From assembly GCA_029880325.1 (NCBI GenBank), contig JAOUOP010000001.1, positions 248,001 through 312,000 on the forward strand: 64,000 nucleotides of DNA. The letters are read 5' to 3'. Shown one piece after another: positions 50,422 through 58,421 of this stretch. This stretch comes from Myxococcales bacterium. GTDB lineage: Bacteria > Myxococcota_A > Polyangia > Polyangiales > JAFGIB01. The notes below the pieces were generated by a model. The model worked only from the letters and a program-made list of their open reading frames with translations. It made no database searches and was not told the origin of the DNA. The stretch's first letter is position 1. Each line of letters opens with the position of its first letter. A program made the translations under genes and the position numbers.

Positions 50422-51204
50422 TGCGAAGACACAAAATCGAATGGCCCCGTGAAAGAAGGCCTCCAGCGGCGGAGCGACACCGCACCGCACGAGGTGCTTC
50501 TGCAAGGACCATTCACCAATCGCATACCGCCACCCGCCGCGACGCCGATACAATTCGCGACCCGCCGACGCATGAACCAGGACTTGAGGCAAATTCGCAC
50601 ATAGAACCCCCTGCCGAATCAACAGGGCCCACAAGCCATAGTCCTCACGCAAATACAGGTTTGGGTAGCCACCGACCGCTCTTACAGCGTCAACCCGATA
50701 CGCGACGGTCATGTGGTTAAACGGGTTTCTGGCGCGCGCGCGACGGACAATGTCTTCGTGTAGCAGCGGTACCGTGCGCCTCGCAACCGCAGCGCCATTC
50801 GCCGCATACTCATCGATCGCTCCACCGAAGCATGAAACATTCGGGTACCGACGCGAGAAATCCGCCTGCATGGCAAAGCGTTCTGGAACGTTTAGATCGT
50901 CCGCGTCAGCCCGAACGACCCACTCCGTCTTCACGCGTGCCAGTCCTTCGTTCAGAGCAGAAGCCAGCCCAACGTTTTGGGGAATCCGCAAAATTTCCAC
51001 ATCAGCACGTGTTTCGTAGACAGCGAGGACACGCTCCAACTCTGCGCCGAGTGGTCCGTCGACCACGACAATAGCCTGGTCGAGCCTGTCTTCGGTATCG
51101 AGCGCACTCGCCAGTGCCCGCCTAAACAGGCATTCCGTATCACGAGCGTACACGCTCATCAATAGCGTCGCCCCACCAAGAAACCCTGCTGACATCTCAG
51201 TCAA
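50362..51204 (-). CDS. Family 2 glycosyltransferase
   Basis: A 280-residue GT-A fold enzyme. LLMSVYARDTECLFRRALAS opens the nucleotide-sugar domain, the DxD-type motif is VRADADDLNVPERF near residue 95, and MTVAYRVDAVRAVGGYPNLYLREDYGLWA provides the ED motif of the acceptor/catalytic base region. It should add a sugar to the growing repeat unit. The start may be Met1 (51204) or Met4 (51195). Its 3' end overlaps the polymerase-like gene by 60 bp in convergent orientation. Confidence 0.9.
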   Translation of the reverse strand: MTEMSAGFLGGATLLMSVYARDTECLFRRALASALDTEDRLDQAIVVVDGPLGAELERVLAVYETRADVEILRIPQNVGLASALNEGLARVKTEWVVRADADDLNVPERFAMQADFSRRYPNVSCFGGAIDEYAANGAAVARRTVPLLHEDIVRRARARNPFNHMTVAYRVDAVRAVGGYPNLYLREDYGLWALLIRQGVLCANLPQVLVHASAGRELYRRRGGWRYAIGEWSLQKHLVRCGVAPPLEAFFHGAIRFCVFALPPRVRGFVYESLLRGSPR

Positions 51205-51308
51205 ATCTCAACTGCACCAAGCGTCACACAGAAGTCTTCAGCACTCCAACACCTTGGTCTTGCACGTATTCGACTGCTTCCGGACCTGGCTGTTAGAATC
51301 CGTACGCA

Positions 51309-52268
51309 TCAACTAAAATTTGACTCCAGCCAAACATCGAGACTCAACGCCCCTAGCGCCGGCGCCGATGTCCGGGAGTTGTTACGACCATGCAAAAGGA
51401 ACTCGTCCATTGGTCCCCAGCCGAGCAAGGAGACCGTTATCGTTTCACTCGTGATCGGCAAGTTGCATAGATGGGTGACCCCAAGCGCTTGGCAAAGGGT
51501 CACACGAAATGTGACCCCGGCTGCGTCTCGCTCGTGCAATTCGAGAACCCCTCGCGAACGCGCACAGAGCGCTGCATAGTCCTTAAAATCGAGTCGGGGA
51601 GAAAATATTTGAGGGAACCAACGAGCGAGCGATTGGTTACGTGAGGCCAGCCGTAAGTGCCCCCGCCCCTGGCGCCACCACAGGTGGAAGCGAAGTGCGA
51701 TCAACCACAGCAATCTCTTGGGAGACGGACTGCCCACGTAAACCACATCGAACTCGCGATCGGACCTGGGTGGGGCGCAAACCGGTGCGAAAGGGGCCAG
51801 AAAGCCAAGGCCCAACTGGACCGCCTCCTCCATCGAATAGGTCGTAACTCTGCAGATCTTCGCCCACATTTGGACCAGTCGATGCGAGAGGCCGAGGCGA
51901 TGCACCGGGTCTACAAAATGAAGATATACTGTAACTTGCCTTCGCAGGAGACTCTCTATCCAGCCGCGTACGGCTAGCGAGGGATTGATCCAAAGCACGC
52001 GATCGCCATCCTCGATCCTAGCCAACGCTTCGTCCAAGTCGCGGGATTCGACATAGAGGTGCTCGTTGTACCGACGTACGAAATAGGCTGAAAGCCGCAG
52101 GCTCACAGGCCGCATCAGCAGATGCATCACCTGCGCCCACCGGGTCCGCCAACCCGCCTGTCGCCGGTGCGTATACCCCTGATAGATGGTGCCAGAAAGC
52201 TCATTGGGGTCCATTCCCGAGGTCTCGGGCAACATGATGCCCTGATCGGAAAAGATGTGTATTGTCAC
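51309..52268 (-). CDS. Probable GT-B-type glycosyltransferase of the polysaccharide locus
   Basis: About 319 residues from the GTG at 52268, with GGAG 8 nt upstream. The protein looks like a GT-B enzyme: an N-terminal domain (TIHIFSDQGIMLPETSG, LWINPSLAVRGWIESLL) and a C-terminal domain with FDVVYVGSPSPKRLLWLIAL and VLELHERDAAGVTFRVTLCQALG. The last stretch recalls the D-x-x-x-x-x-x-G-[LV]-T-x-R-x-x-E-x-L element of LPS/capsule transferases, with Gln where Glu is usual. No clear family assignment is possible, so the function stays tentative. Confidence 0.6.
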   Translation of the reverse strand: MTIHIFSDQGIMLPETSGMDPNELSGTIYQGYTHRRQAGWRTRWAQVMHLLMRPVSLRLSAYFVRRYNEHLYVESRDLDEALARIEDGDRVLWINPSLAVRGWIESLLRRQVTVYLHFVDPVHRLGLSHRLVQMWAKICRVTTYSMEEAVQLGLGFLAPFAPVCAPPRSDREFDVVYVGSPSPKRLLWLIALRFHLWWRQGRGHLRLASRNQSLARWFPQIFSPRLDFKDYAALCARSRGVLELHERDAAGVTFRVTLCQALGVTHLCNLPITSETITVSLLGWGPMDEFLLHGRNNSRTSAPALGALSLDVWLESNFS

Positions 52269-52595
52269 TCCAAAAACTCCACGTCCAGTCTCGCGCCCCA
52301 TCACCGCCAGCGGCCGAACCGTCGTCTGGTGGCCGGTCCGATATGCAACGACATTTTTACTCCAACCGGAACCAAAAGAAACGCTGTCATCAAATGCTTG
52401 TCCTCTCCTGCTCGGTGTCCCGGCGCGGCGGGTTTCGCGTGATGCCCGCTATAGTTCTCGGGTCGGCGGTTCAGAGTCGCCGAGCAACCGTCTCGAAGTT
52501 TGAATACGCTCACGGTGCCATCTGCGGCTGGAAGTCCAATGGAGAGACGTCCAGGAAATCTCCAGGCTGCAGCCAATCATGATCGGAGTCGCAGG
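52269..52595. other. Divergent gap upstream of the fucosyltransferase-like gene
   Basis: Starts of two divergent genes bound this 327-nt gap, which should contain both promoters. Open frames crossing it are short and unconvincing. The frame of the following gene stays open up to 52500 but shows no family similarity before 52596. Confidence 0.45.
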
Positions 52596-53489
52596 ATGAT
52601 CGTCGTACGCTTGGCCGGCGGACTCGGCAACCAGCTGTTTCAGATCATGGCGGGGCTATTGCTGTCGTGTCGGACGGGCCGCGAGGTTTTGCCCCTCAGC
52701 GAGGGCCTCGCGTCGTACCAAACGGTGCAGGAGCCCCAGGCATTGGCGCTAGTTTCCTCTCCTTGTCTAGTTTCTAGCAGGCCGGATTCTGTGAACCGAC
52801 TCGTGCGATGGCTATCAGTGCGTGCTCGCGCAGGTCGCTGGCTTCCGATTGCATCCGTGAACGATCGTCGTTTTCCTCTTGGCGTCGGCGCGTCACACAA
52901 ACATTGTCCTTTCATCTTCGTCGATGGCTATTTCCAGACCGGATGGACCTGGCCGCTACTCAGCGAGGCATCGTCGACGTTGCAGGTCGTCGACTTTCCA
53001 GCAGCGCCATCTATCGCGGCAGCCCACGATTGCATCGTTCATATTCGAGGCGGGGATTTCCTAGGCTTCGAAAGCCACTCCTTCATTGGCACCGAATACT
53101 ACAGCGATGCCGTTGACCGAGCGCAGGCGTGCGGCTGCCGAACCTTCGGCATCGTATCCGACGACTACGGCTATGCGGAAAAGCTCGCCGATGCTCTTCA
53201 AGATCGTCATTCAGAGGCAAAATTTTCCCTGATACAGGACGCGAACGACGCGCTAGTCGACTTTGCGATTCTTCGTCACGCTCGAAACAGGATCATTGGA
53301 AACAGTACTTTTGCGTGGTGGGCTGCAACCTTGGACCACGAGGCTGCCACGACCTGGTCACCCGATCGATTCGTGCGGAGCAAAACGAGGGACTTCTTCC
53401 TTCCGCATGAACGAACGATTTCGCTGGCGGGCGCGGAGAACCGTGCGACGTACATCGAGCACGACGATCAGACGAATCCATTGCACTGA
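52596..53489 (+). CDS. GT11 family fucosyltransferase-like protein
   Basis: A 297-residue protein beginning MIVVRLAGGLGNQLFQIMAG, the hallmark of GT11 alpha-1,2-fucosyltransferases; GGAG lies 8 nt upstream. The GDP-binding motif normally written HxRRGD appears as CIVHIRGGDFLG near residue 147, and the C-terminal motif IGNSTFAWWAATLD is present. The enzyme should transfer fucose or a related GDP-sugar to the glycan. The second Arg replaced by Gly is a departure that could affect donor binding. It converges on the flippase-like gene. Confidence 0.85.
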   Translation: MIVVRLAGGLGNQLFQIMAGLLLSCRTGREVLPLSEGLASYQTVQEPQALALVSSPCLVSSRPDSVNRLVRWLSVRARAGRWLPIASVNDRRFPLGVGASHKHCPFIFVDGYFQTGWTWPLLSEASSTLQVVDFPAAPSIAAAHDCIVHIRGGDFLGFESHSFIGTEYYSDAVDRAQACGCRTFGIVSDDYGYAEKLADALQDRHSEAKFSLIQDANDALVDFAILRHARNRIIGNSTFAWWAATLDHEAATTWSPDRFVRSKTRDFFLPHERTISLAGAENRATYIEHDDQTNPLH

Positions 53490-53550
53490 ATTGTTTGCCT
53501 CGTTTCACAATGCTGTGCACCTTGCGAATTAGGTTCGAAGCAGCGCTCAG

Positions 53551-53574
53551 TGCCGCGCATATCACGGCGCGGCA
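53551..53574. terminator. Hairpin between convergent glycan genes
   Basis: TGCCGCGC (53551-53558) pairs with GCGCGGCA (53567-53574) around an 8-nt loop. It directly abuts the stop of the minus-strand flippase-like gene and lies 62 nt after the fucosyltransferase stop. No T-run is present, so a bidirectional terminator role is only suggested. Confidence 0.4.
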
Positions 53575-54780
53575 TCACGCATGGCCTTGCAGGGCAGCAG
53601 CTTTCCGCACGAGCCCCCCGTACGCAATCGTGGCGATCGCGATCAAAGCGACTGACTGGGCGCCAACAACGTACGGTGCCCCGCCGGTGGAGGACAAATC
53701 CGAGGCGAGGAGAACTACGTAAAACGCCGACGCGACCGTGGCCGTGGCCAGGATCCGAACGCGGGAGGAGATTCGGTGCATGCCGTAGCGCACGAGAGCG
53801 CAGTAGATCGAATAGCTCACAACCAGAGCTGCAAACATGAAGATCTGATTCCGATTTACCACGTGTGAACTCACGACACTAAAAAGGAAAGCAAACAAGA
53901 GGCCGGCCAGTCCCGCGGCAAGTCCCGTCAGCCAGCCGAACAAAGCATGTTCCGCTATTCGTAGCCTTTCCGACACGCGCCGGAGGCGTCCGGAGTTCGA
54001 CCAGTGCACGAGCAGTGGAAGCAGTGGAAGCGACGAAGCGTAGAATCGGGTCGCGATCGATAGGTCGAGCGCTTCGCCGACTGGAAGGTCCAGATGCACG
54101 AGAAACGGGGCGTTTAGGACCCCTCCATCAAAGAGAGCTAGAAGCATGTTGGCCGATACTCGTCCGCGCTCTCGTGCGCTCTTAACACTACGAATCGGCC
54201 CGGCGTTGACCATGCGGAGGTAGGCGAAAACATTCGACACCACGACGGGGACCCATTGTAGTACAAAGGCGATGCAGCCTCCCTCCCTGTCTGTCGGCCC
54301 GAACAACCACAGGTACAGCAGTGCGAGCACGCTTCCTGAGCCAAAGATCGAAGGAAATCTCGCCGTGCCACGCACCACTGCTCGAACGAGGTCGCCGTCA
54401 AATCCCGACAATGTGATGATCGTCGTGGTGGTGAGCACCAGCGGCCAGGAGAGCCCGTAGTTGCGCAATACGAGCACCGCAACTAGGCCCACTGCGGCAG
54501 ATGCCAGAGGCAGGGTGCGTGCCACCGCTCGGACCTGTTTCAGTTTGGCAGATCGGCTCGGTTGGGAGTGCAGGTGTGCACTTAGTGTGCAAAACGTTCG
54601 CAGCGCGACAACGCAGAATCCAAGCGCAAACGAAAAAAAATAGACGTCGCGCGCGTCACCTTCTGAAAGGCGCTCCCCGACCAGCCCGAACAAGAGAAAC
54701 GACAGCATGGCCGAGGCTCCCCTCACCATCAAGTGAGACAGGATCTCAGCGAACCACGTTGAAGTCCCGGCAGTAGGCAT
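53575..54780 (-). CDS. Wzx-like polysaccharide flippase/transport membrane protein
   Basis: A 401-residue protein with about ten to twelve hydrophobic segments arranged like MOP-superfamily flippases, for example VLTTTTIITLSGFDGDLVRAV and LTGLAAGLAGLLFAFLFSVV. The start LSHLMVRGASAMLSFLLFGLVGERLS resembles the first helix of Wzx proteins. It would move the lipid-linked repeat unit across the inner membrane for the Wzy-like polymerase. The family is poorly conserved, so the call depends on topology and locus context. The gap to the next gene is 111 nt. Confidence 0.65.
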   Translation of the reverse strand: MPTAGTSTWFAEILSHLMVRGASAMLSFLLFGLVGERLSEGDARDVYFFSFALGFCVVALRTFCTLSAHLHSQPSRSAKLKQVRAVARTLPLASAAVGLVAVLVLRNYGLSWPLVLTTTTIITLSGFDGDLVRAVVRGTARFPSIFGSGSVLALLYLWLFGPTDREGGCIAFVLQWVPVVVSNVFAYLRMVNAGPIRSVKSARERGRVSANMLLALFDGGVLNAPFLVHLDLPVGEALDLSIATRFYASSLPLLPLLVHWSNSGRLRRVSERLRIAEHALFGWLTGLAAGLAGLLFAFLFSVVSSHVVNRNQIFMFAALVVSYSIYCALVRYGMHRISSRVRILATATVASAFYVVLLASDLSSTGGAPYVVGAQSVALIAIATIAYGGLVRKAAALQGHA

Positions 54781-54891
54781 GCACTCAGAACTGTCGCCTG
54801 CCTACGCTGGCGCGGCATTGCACGCCGATACGCTGCCGGCTCCCGAAGCATTCGGTGAGGTCCGCCGTTGCTCGAACTGCGATGGTGGACA

Positions 54892-56253
54892 CTACCGCGA
54901 CCCTACCCGCGCCAACATCACAAACACCGTCCGCAGCACAATATCCAGATCCAACATCACGCTCTGCTTGCGCACATAGTACAGGTCATACGCCAGTTTC
55001 GTCGCCGAGTCCTCCACCGAGGCCGCATATCCATGATGGATTTGCGCCCAGCCGGTAATCCCCGGCTTGACCAGCGTCCGATAGGCAAACGCCGGCACGC
55101 GTTCTTCGAGTTCGCGGGCCAGCTTGGGTTGCTCGGGCCGCGGCCCGACCACCGACATTTCTCCACGCAGGACATTGTAGAAATTCGGAAATTCATCAAT
55201 GCGTAGGCGGCGCAGGATGCGGCCGATGCGCGTAACGCGGGCGTCGTCGCGGCTGGCCCAACGCTGTTCGGCCGGGTCCTGGTCGGTGCCCATGGTGCGG
55301 ATTTTGTGGAGCCGGAAGATGCGCCCACCCGCGCCCAGGCGCTCCTGGCTGTAGAAGAAGGGGCCCCTTGAGTCGAGCTTTACCAACAGGTAGAGCAGCG
55401 GGAACATCAGGCCGAAGACAGCAAGGCCGGCGATGGCGAGGCCCAGGTCCATGACGCGCTTGACCCGCGCCACGACCGGGCTGTCGAGCCGCTCGAAGGC
55501 GTCGAGCAGGTAGCGGGAGGTGACGATGTCGAGGGGGATTTGCTTGGCCACTTCCATGGCCAGCGCTCCCGAGGTGGTGACGCGAACGCCGTCGAGCTGG
55601 AGCGCTCCCAGGCGGCGATAGGAGTCCGCGTTCAGGCCATTGCCGACCACCGCGACCATGGCAACGCCCCGGTGGGCGCAGATTTCGGTGATGCGGTCGG
55701 CAGCGCCGAGGTGGGGCAGCCGCCGCTCGGAACCGAGCTCGTTGGGTGGCTCTTCGCCTACACAACCGATCACCCGATAACGACTGCGGGGGCTCCTGTT
55801 GATGAGTTCAGCGAAGCGTAATGCAGCCGTCCCCGATCCGTGGACGAGCACCGGGACCTTCGGCCCACGCAGTAGATACCAGCGGAAGCCCGTCCGCACA
55901 CCGGCAACGGCGGAGGCAACGACGGTTGCGTTGACCACTACCGGAATTCTCCCCACAGGAACCAACCAAAGCCCGTAGATAGTGAGCATGCCCGCGAGCG
56001 CCGAGAGGATGCCGACGACGATGGAGCGGGCGACGATTTGCCTGTCGTCGGTGATGACCGAGGGGTCGTGCAGGCCCACCAGGTACGAGGTGAGAACCGC
56101 CGTCAGCACAATTGCGGCCGAGCCTATCGTCGCCGCTTCGAGGCCGATCAGCGCCGAGGGGTAGAATGGCAGCACGAGGCTGCCGGCGAGCGCGACCGAG
56201 GAGAGCGCCAACAGCATGTCGGTGCCGGCGATCGCCATCGCCCGCGTGCTCAT
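54892..56253 (-). CDS. Polyprenyl-phosphate sugar-1-phosphate transferase (WcaJ-type)
   Basis: This 453-residue initiating transferase places the first sugar phosphate on undecaprenyl phosphate. Four N-terminal membrane helices precede a Rossmann-like domain (PVLVHGSGTAALRFAELIN, CoA-binding-domain-like). The C-terminal bacterial sugar transferase domain follows a further helix and has FRLHKIRTM, RRLRIDEFPNFYNVLRGEMSVVGPRPEQP and ITGWAQIHHGYAASVEDS. These are the hallmark catalytic elements, including the Asp-Glu pair. It supplies the committed step of the Wzx/Wzy-type pathway encoded around it. Confidence 0.94.
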   Translation of the reverse strand: MSTRAMAIAGTDMLLALSSVALAGSLVLPFYPSALIGLEAATIGSAAIVLTAVLTSYLVGLHDPSVITDDRQIVARSIVVGILSALAGMLTIYGLWLVPVGRIPVVVNATVVASAVAGVRTGFRWYLLRGPKVPVLVHGSGTAALRFAELINRSPRSRYRVIGCVGEEPPNELGSERRLPHLGAADRITEICAHRGVAMVAVVGNGLNADSYRRLGALQLDGVRVTTSGALAMEVAKQIPLDIVTSRYLLDAFERLDSPVVARVKRVMDLGLAIAGLAVFGLMFPLLYLLVKLDSRGPFFYSQERLGAGGRIFRLHKIRTMGTDQDPAEQRWASRDDARVTRIGRILRRLRIDEFPNFYNVLRGEMSVVGPRPEQPKLARELEERVPAFAYRTLVKPGITGWAQIHHGYAASVEDSATKLAYDLYYVRKQSVMLDLDIVLRTVFVMLARVGSR

Positions 56254-56712
56254 GACTGGCCCCTTTTGGAGCGCGCCGCCAGCCCGATCGCGACACCGAG
56301 CGCCGACGCAAACTTCAACGGACCAATCGGCTGTACTCGCTGCCGTAACACTGCCAAACGTCCCAAATTCAACGAGTCCACACGGCCCCGCGCCACCGAC
56401 GCTCTACCCCGTGGAACTTTCTGCTCTCTATCCCATGTACCCACTCGCAGGGCCGTTGCGACAACGACCGGCGCCCTGGGCTCCGCGAGCTCAAGCCCCC
56501 GAAAGCCGGCGTATCATTCCATACCTAGTAGCACATGCCAAGGCCCCGGCGGGATCTTGCACACGAGACACGAAGGCTTCGAAATGGCTCGCCTTTTCGT
56601 TCGACTCTCAGCCGCTTGACCCCCTCGGGCGGCGCTTGATCGCTCGTCTGACGCTGGTATAAGACTTGCCTAGCTCTGGCGCGCCGCCATGCTGCGGCGG
56701 GGGTATTCGAAT
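56254..56712. other. Gene-free divergent region of about 460 nt
   Basis: Bounded by the start of the initiating transferase gene (minus) and the small lipoprotein gene (plus). No open frame here looks coding, and no strong hairpin or repeat was seen. Promoters for both genes are expected. Confidence 0.45.
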
Positions 56713-57219
56713 ATGAATAAGCTCTTGTTGATCCTCTTCTGTGCGGTCGCACTGGCGGCCTGTTCCAGCGACACCGATCCCGGCGGTAGCGGCGACCTCA
56801 AGGGGACCGTCGATATCAAACAGCTGACCGCGGGCGACTGGCCGGTCAGCGTTTCCGATGGCGTCTCGACGGTGGAGGTGCCGTTCTCGAACGCCGTGCC
56901 CGAATCTGCGCTGGCCGCAGAGGTCGACCCCGGTGCGGAGATCGCGGGCGCCGTCTTCTTGAACGTGAAGAGCGATGAGACCGGCGCCACGGCCAATCTC
57001 ACCGATGGCGAGCTGGTGGATGGCGATCCGACCGGCCCAGGCGAGTTCACCTGGGAGCTGAACGATGCTCGCGATTTGGCGACGCTGACGTTTTGGAACG
57101 CGACCGGCGAAGGGCTCACCCTGAAGACCGACCGCACCTATACGGCCCAAATCGCGATCACCAAGAACGACTTCATCGATACGCTGCTGGCCACCAACGT
57201 CACGCTGCAGCCGGAGTAG
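56713..57219 (+). CDS. Small lipoprotein with predicted beta-sandwich
   Basis: The 168-residue precursor begins MNKLLLILFCAVALAACSSD with lipobox LAAC. The mature part is acidic and beta-rich: VPFSNAVPESALAAEVDPG, FTWELNDARDLATLTFWN and TYTAQIAITKND. This recalls Ig-like bacterial SbsA/BIG-type domains with the P-F-S-x-x-V motif, where VPFSNAVPESAL matches the usual first strand. It ends 6 nt before the next gene, so the two are likely co-expressed. Confidence 0.75.
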   Translation: MNKLLLILFCAVALAACSSDTDPGGSGDLKGTVDIKQLTAGDWPVSVSDGVSTVEVPFSNAVPESALAAEVDPGAEIAGAVFLNVKSDETGATANLTDGELVDGDPTGPGEFTWELNDARDLATLTFWNATGEGLTLKTDRTYTAQIAITKNDFIDTLLATNVTLQPE

Positions 57220-57225
57220 GCGACT

Positions 57226-58233
57226 TTGAGCAGGCTTGGGGGTGTCAGTGCGGCCCCCGTTTGGGCGCTGCTGGCAATGCTGCTGGGCGCGACGGCGTTC
57301 GTGCAGGCCGACTACCGGCCAGCTGTGCCACCGAAACCCGACATGGCGCCGGAGCCGGCCGATGGCCCAAGCGATGCACCGCCACCGGCCCGGCCGCTGG
57401 CGCGATCCGAAAGCTCGACCGCAACCACGAGCCCTGTCTTCCCGGACCTGGGCGTCGTGCGCTATCGCGACCCGCTACAGCGGCGACTGCTGTGGCTCGG
57501 AGTCGATGGCGGTGGCGTGTACGTGCCCAAAACCCTTGGCCTGTTCAACCGCGATGTCTGGACCGCACGCGTCAGTGGAAGCTGGGCGCTTTCACTGGCC
57601 CCTGGGCTGACAGCCGGGGGTCGGCACGGGCTGGCCTTCTATGACGCCACCAACGTGCGGCTGCAGATCCACGAGCATCAGCTGGATCTGTCGCTGCCGC
57701 TTCTGTCGCACCACCCGCAAGCCCGCGTGCGCGACCGGCTGGCGCTGAGCGTGGAGTTCCACCGCCTCGATAAAAACTGGATCGATGGCGAGGAGTACAG
57801 CTTCGGCGGTTTCGGCGACAGTGTGGCAGCCGTGGGTTACGGGCTTCTGCATACGCTTTCGCCCCAGCTCGAGCTGGGCTGGAATCTGCAGGCGCGCTGG
57901 GTCTGGGTCTTCCTCGATACCCAGCGCCAACTGCGCGCCTCGCTCCGACCGATGCTGAAGCTCGGCCACGGCCACGCTCTGGGGCTGGAGCTGTTAGCCT
58001 TTTTGGTGCATCGCGACGCCGATCAATTCGGCAATCCCCTGCCCCGCACCAGCGTCCATGCCCAAGTCGGCATCGAACATACCTGGCTGGCCACCTCGGG
58101 CCTCGGCAGCTTCGCTTCGCTGCGCTATTTCAGCGGCTTCATGAGCGGTCAATCGCCCATGTACGAGGTCCGCGAGGAAGCGATCAACGCCGACTATGGC
58201 GAGGCGCAGCTGGGACTGCGCTCCGTTTGGTGA
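57226..58233 (+). CDS. Putative outer-membrane beta-barrel protein
   Basis: A 335-residue precursor starting at TTG, with AGG 5 nt upstream. A signal sequence (APVWALLAMLLGATAFVQA) and a Pro/Ala-rich linker of about 50 residues precede alternating amphipathic strands such as VWTARVSGSWALSLAPGLT, LELGWNLQARWVWVFLDTQ and GEAQLGLRSVW. The terminal aromatic residue (Trp) is the usual BAM recognition end of outer-membrane barrels. It pairs with the upstream lipoprotein. A link to polysaccharide export is suggested only by location. Confidence 0.7.
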   Translation: MSRLGGVSAAPVWALLAMLLGATAFVQADYRPAVPPKPDMAPEPADGPSDAPPPARPLARSESSTATTSPVFPDLGVVRYRDPLQRRLLWLGVDGGGVYVPKTLGLFNRDVWTARVSGSWALSLAPGLTAGGRHGLAFYDATNVRLQIHEHQLDLSLPLLSHHPQARVRDRLALSVEFHRLDKNWIDGEEYSFGGFGDSVAAVGYGLLHTLSPQLELGWNLQARWVWVFLDTQRQLRASLRPMLKLGHGHALGLELLAFLVHRDADQFGNPLPRTSVHAQVGIEHTWLATSGLGSFASLRYFSGFMSGQSPMYEVREEAINADYGEAQLGLRSVW

Positions 58234-58313
58234 GCGGCCGCCGGATCCTGCTCGCAGACATTCAACTGTCAGCCATGTGGACGCTCGAAGACAGCGCAGC
58301 TTCAAGGCGTATC

Positions 58314-58410
58314 ATGGCGGGTCGCGATCGCACCGAAGCGCACCTGGGCACGGGTGGCATGTGAGAGGTCTATCGCGTCCTGCACCGCTGACCACAGGCG
58401 ATCGTTCGCG
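58314..58410 (+). pseudogene. Decayed Ser/Thr kinase glycine-loop fragment
   Basis: In the plus-strand frame starting at 58314 the translation reads MAGRDRTEAHLGTGGM, stop, EVYRVLHR, stop. This is the ATP-binding start of a Pkn-type kinase (RYRIEAxLGxGGMGEVYRV), with the second loop Gly changed to a stop codon (TGA at 58362-58364). No other kinase motifs follow, since the opposite-strand kinase gene ends at 58422. It is most likely the remnant of a paralogue that was truncated at this junction. Confidence 0.6.
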
Positions 58411-58421
58411 CGCGGCCGTAT

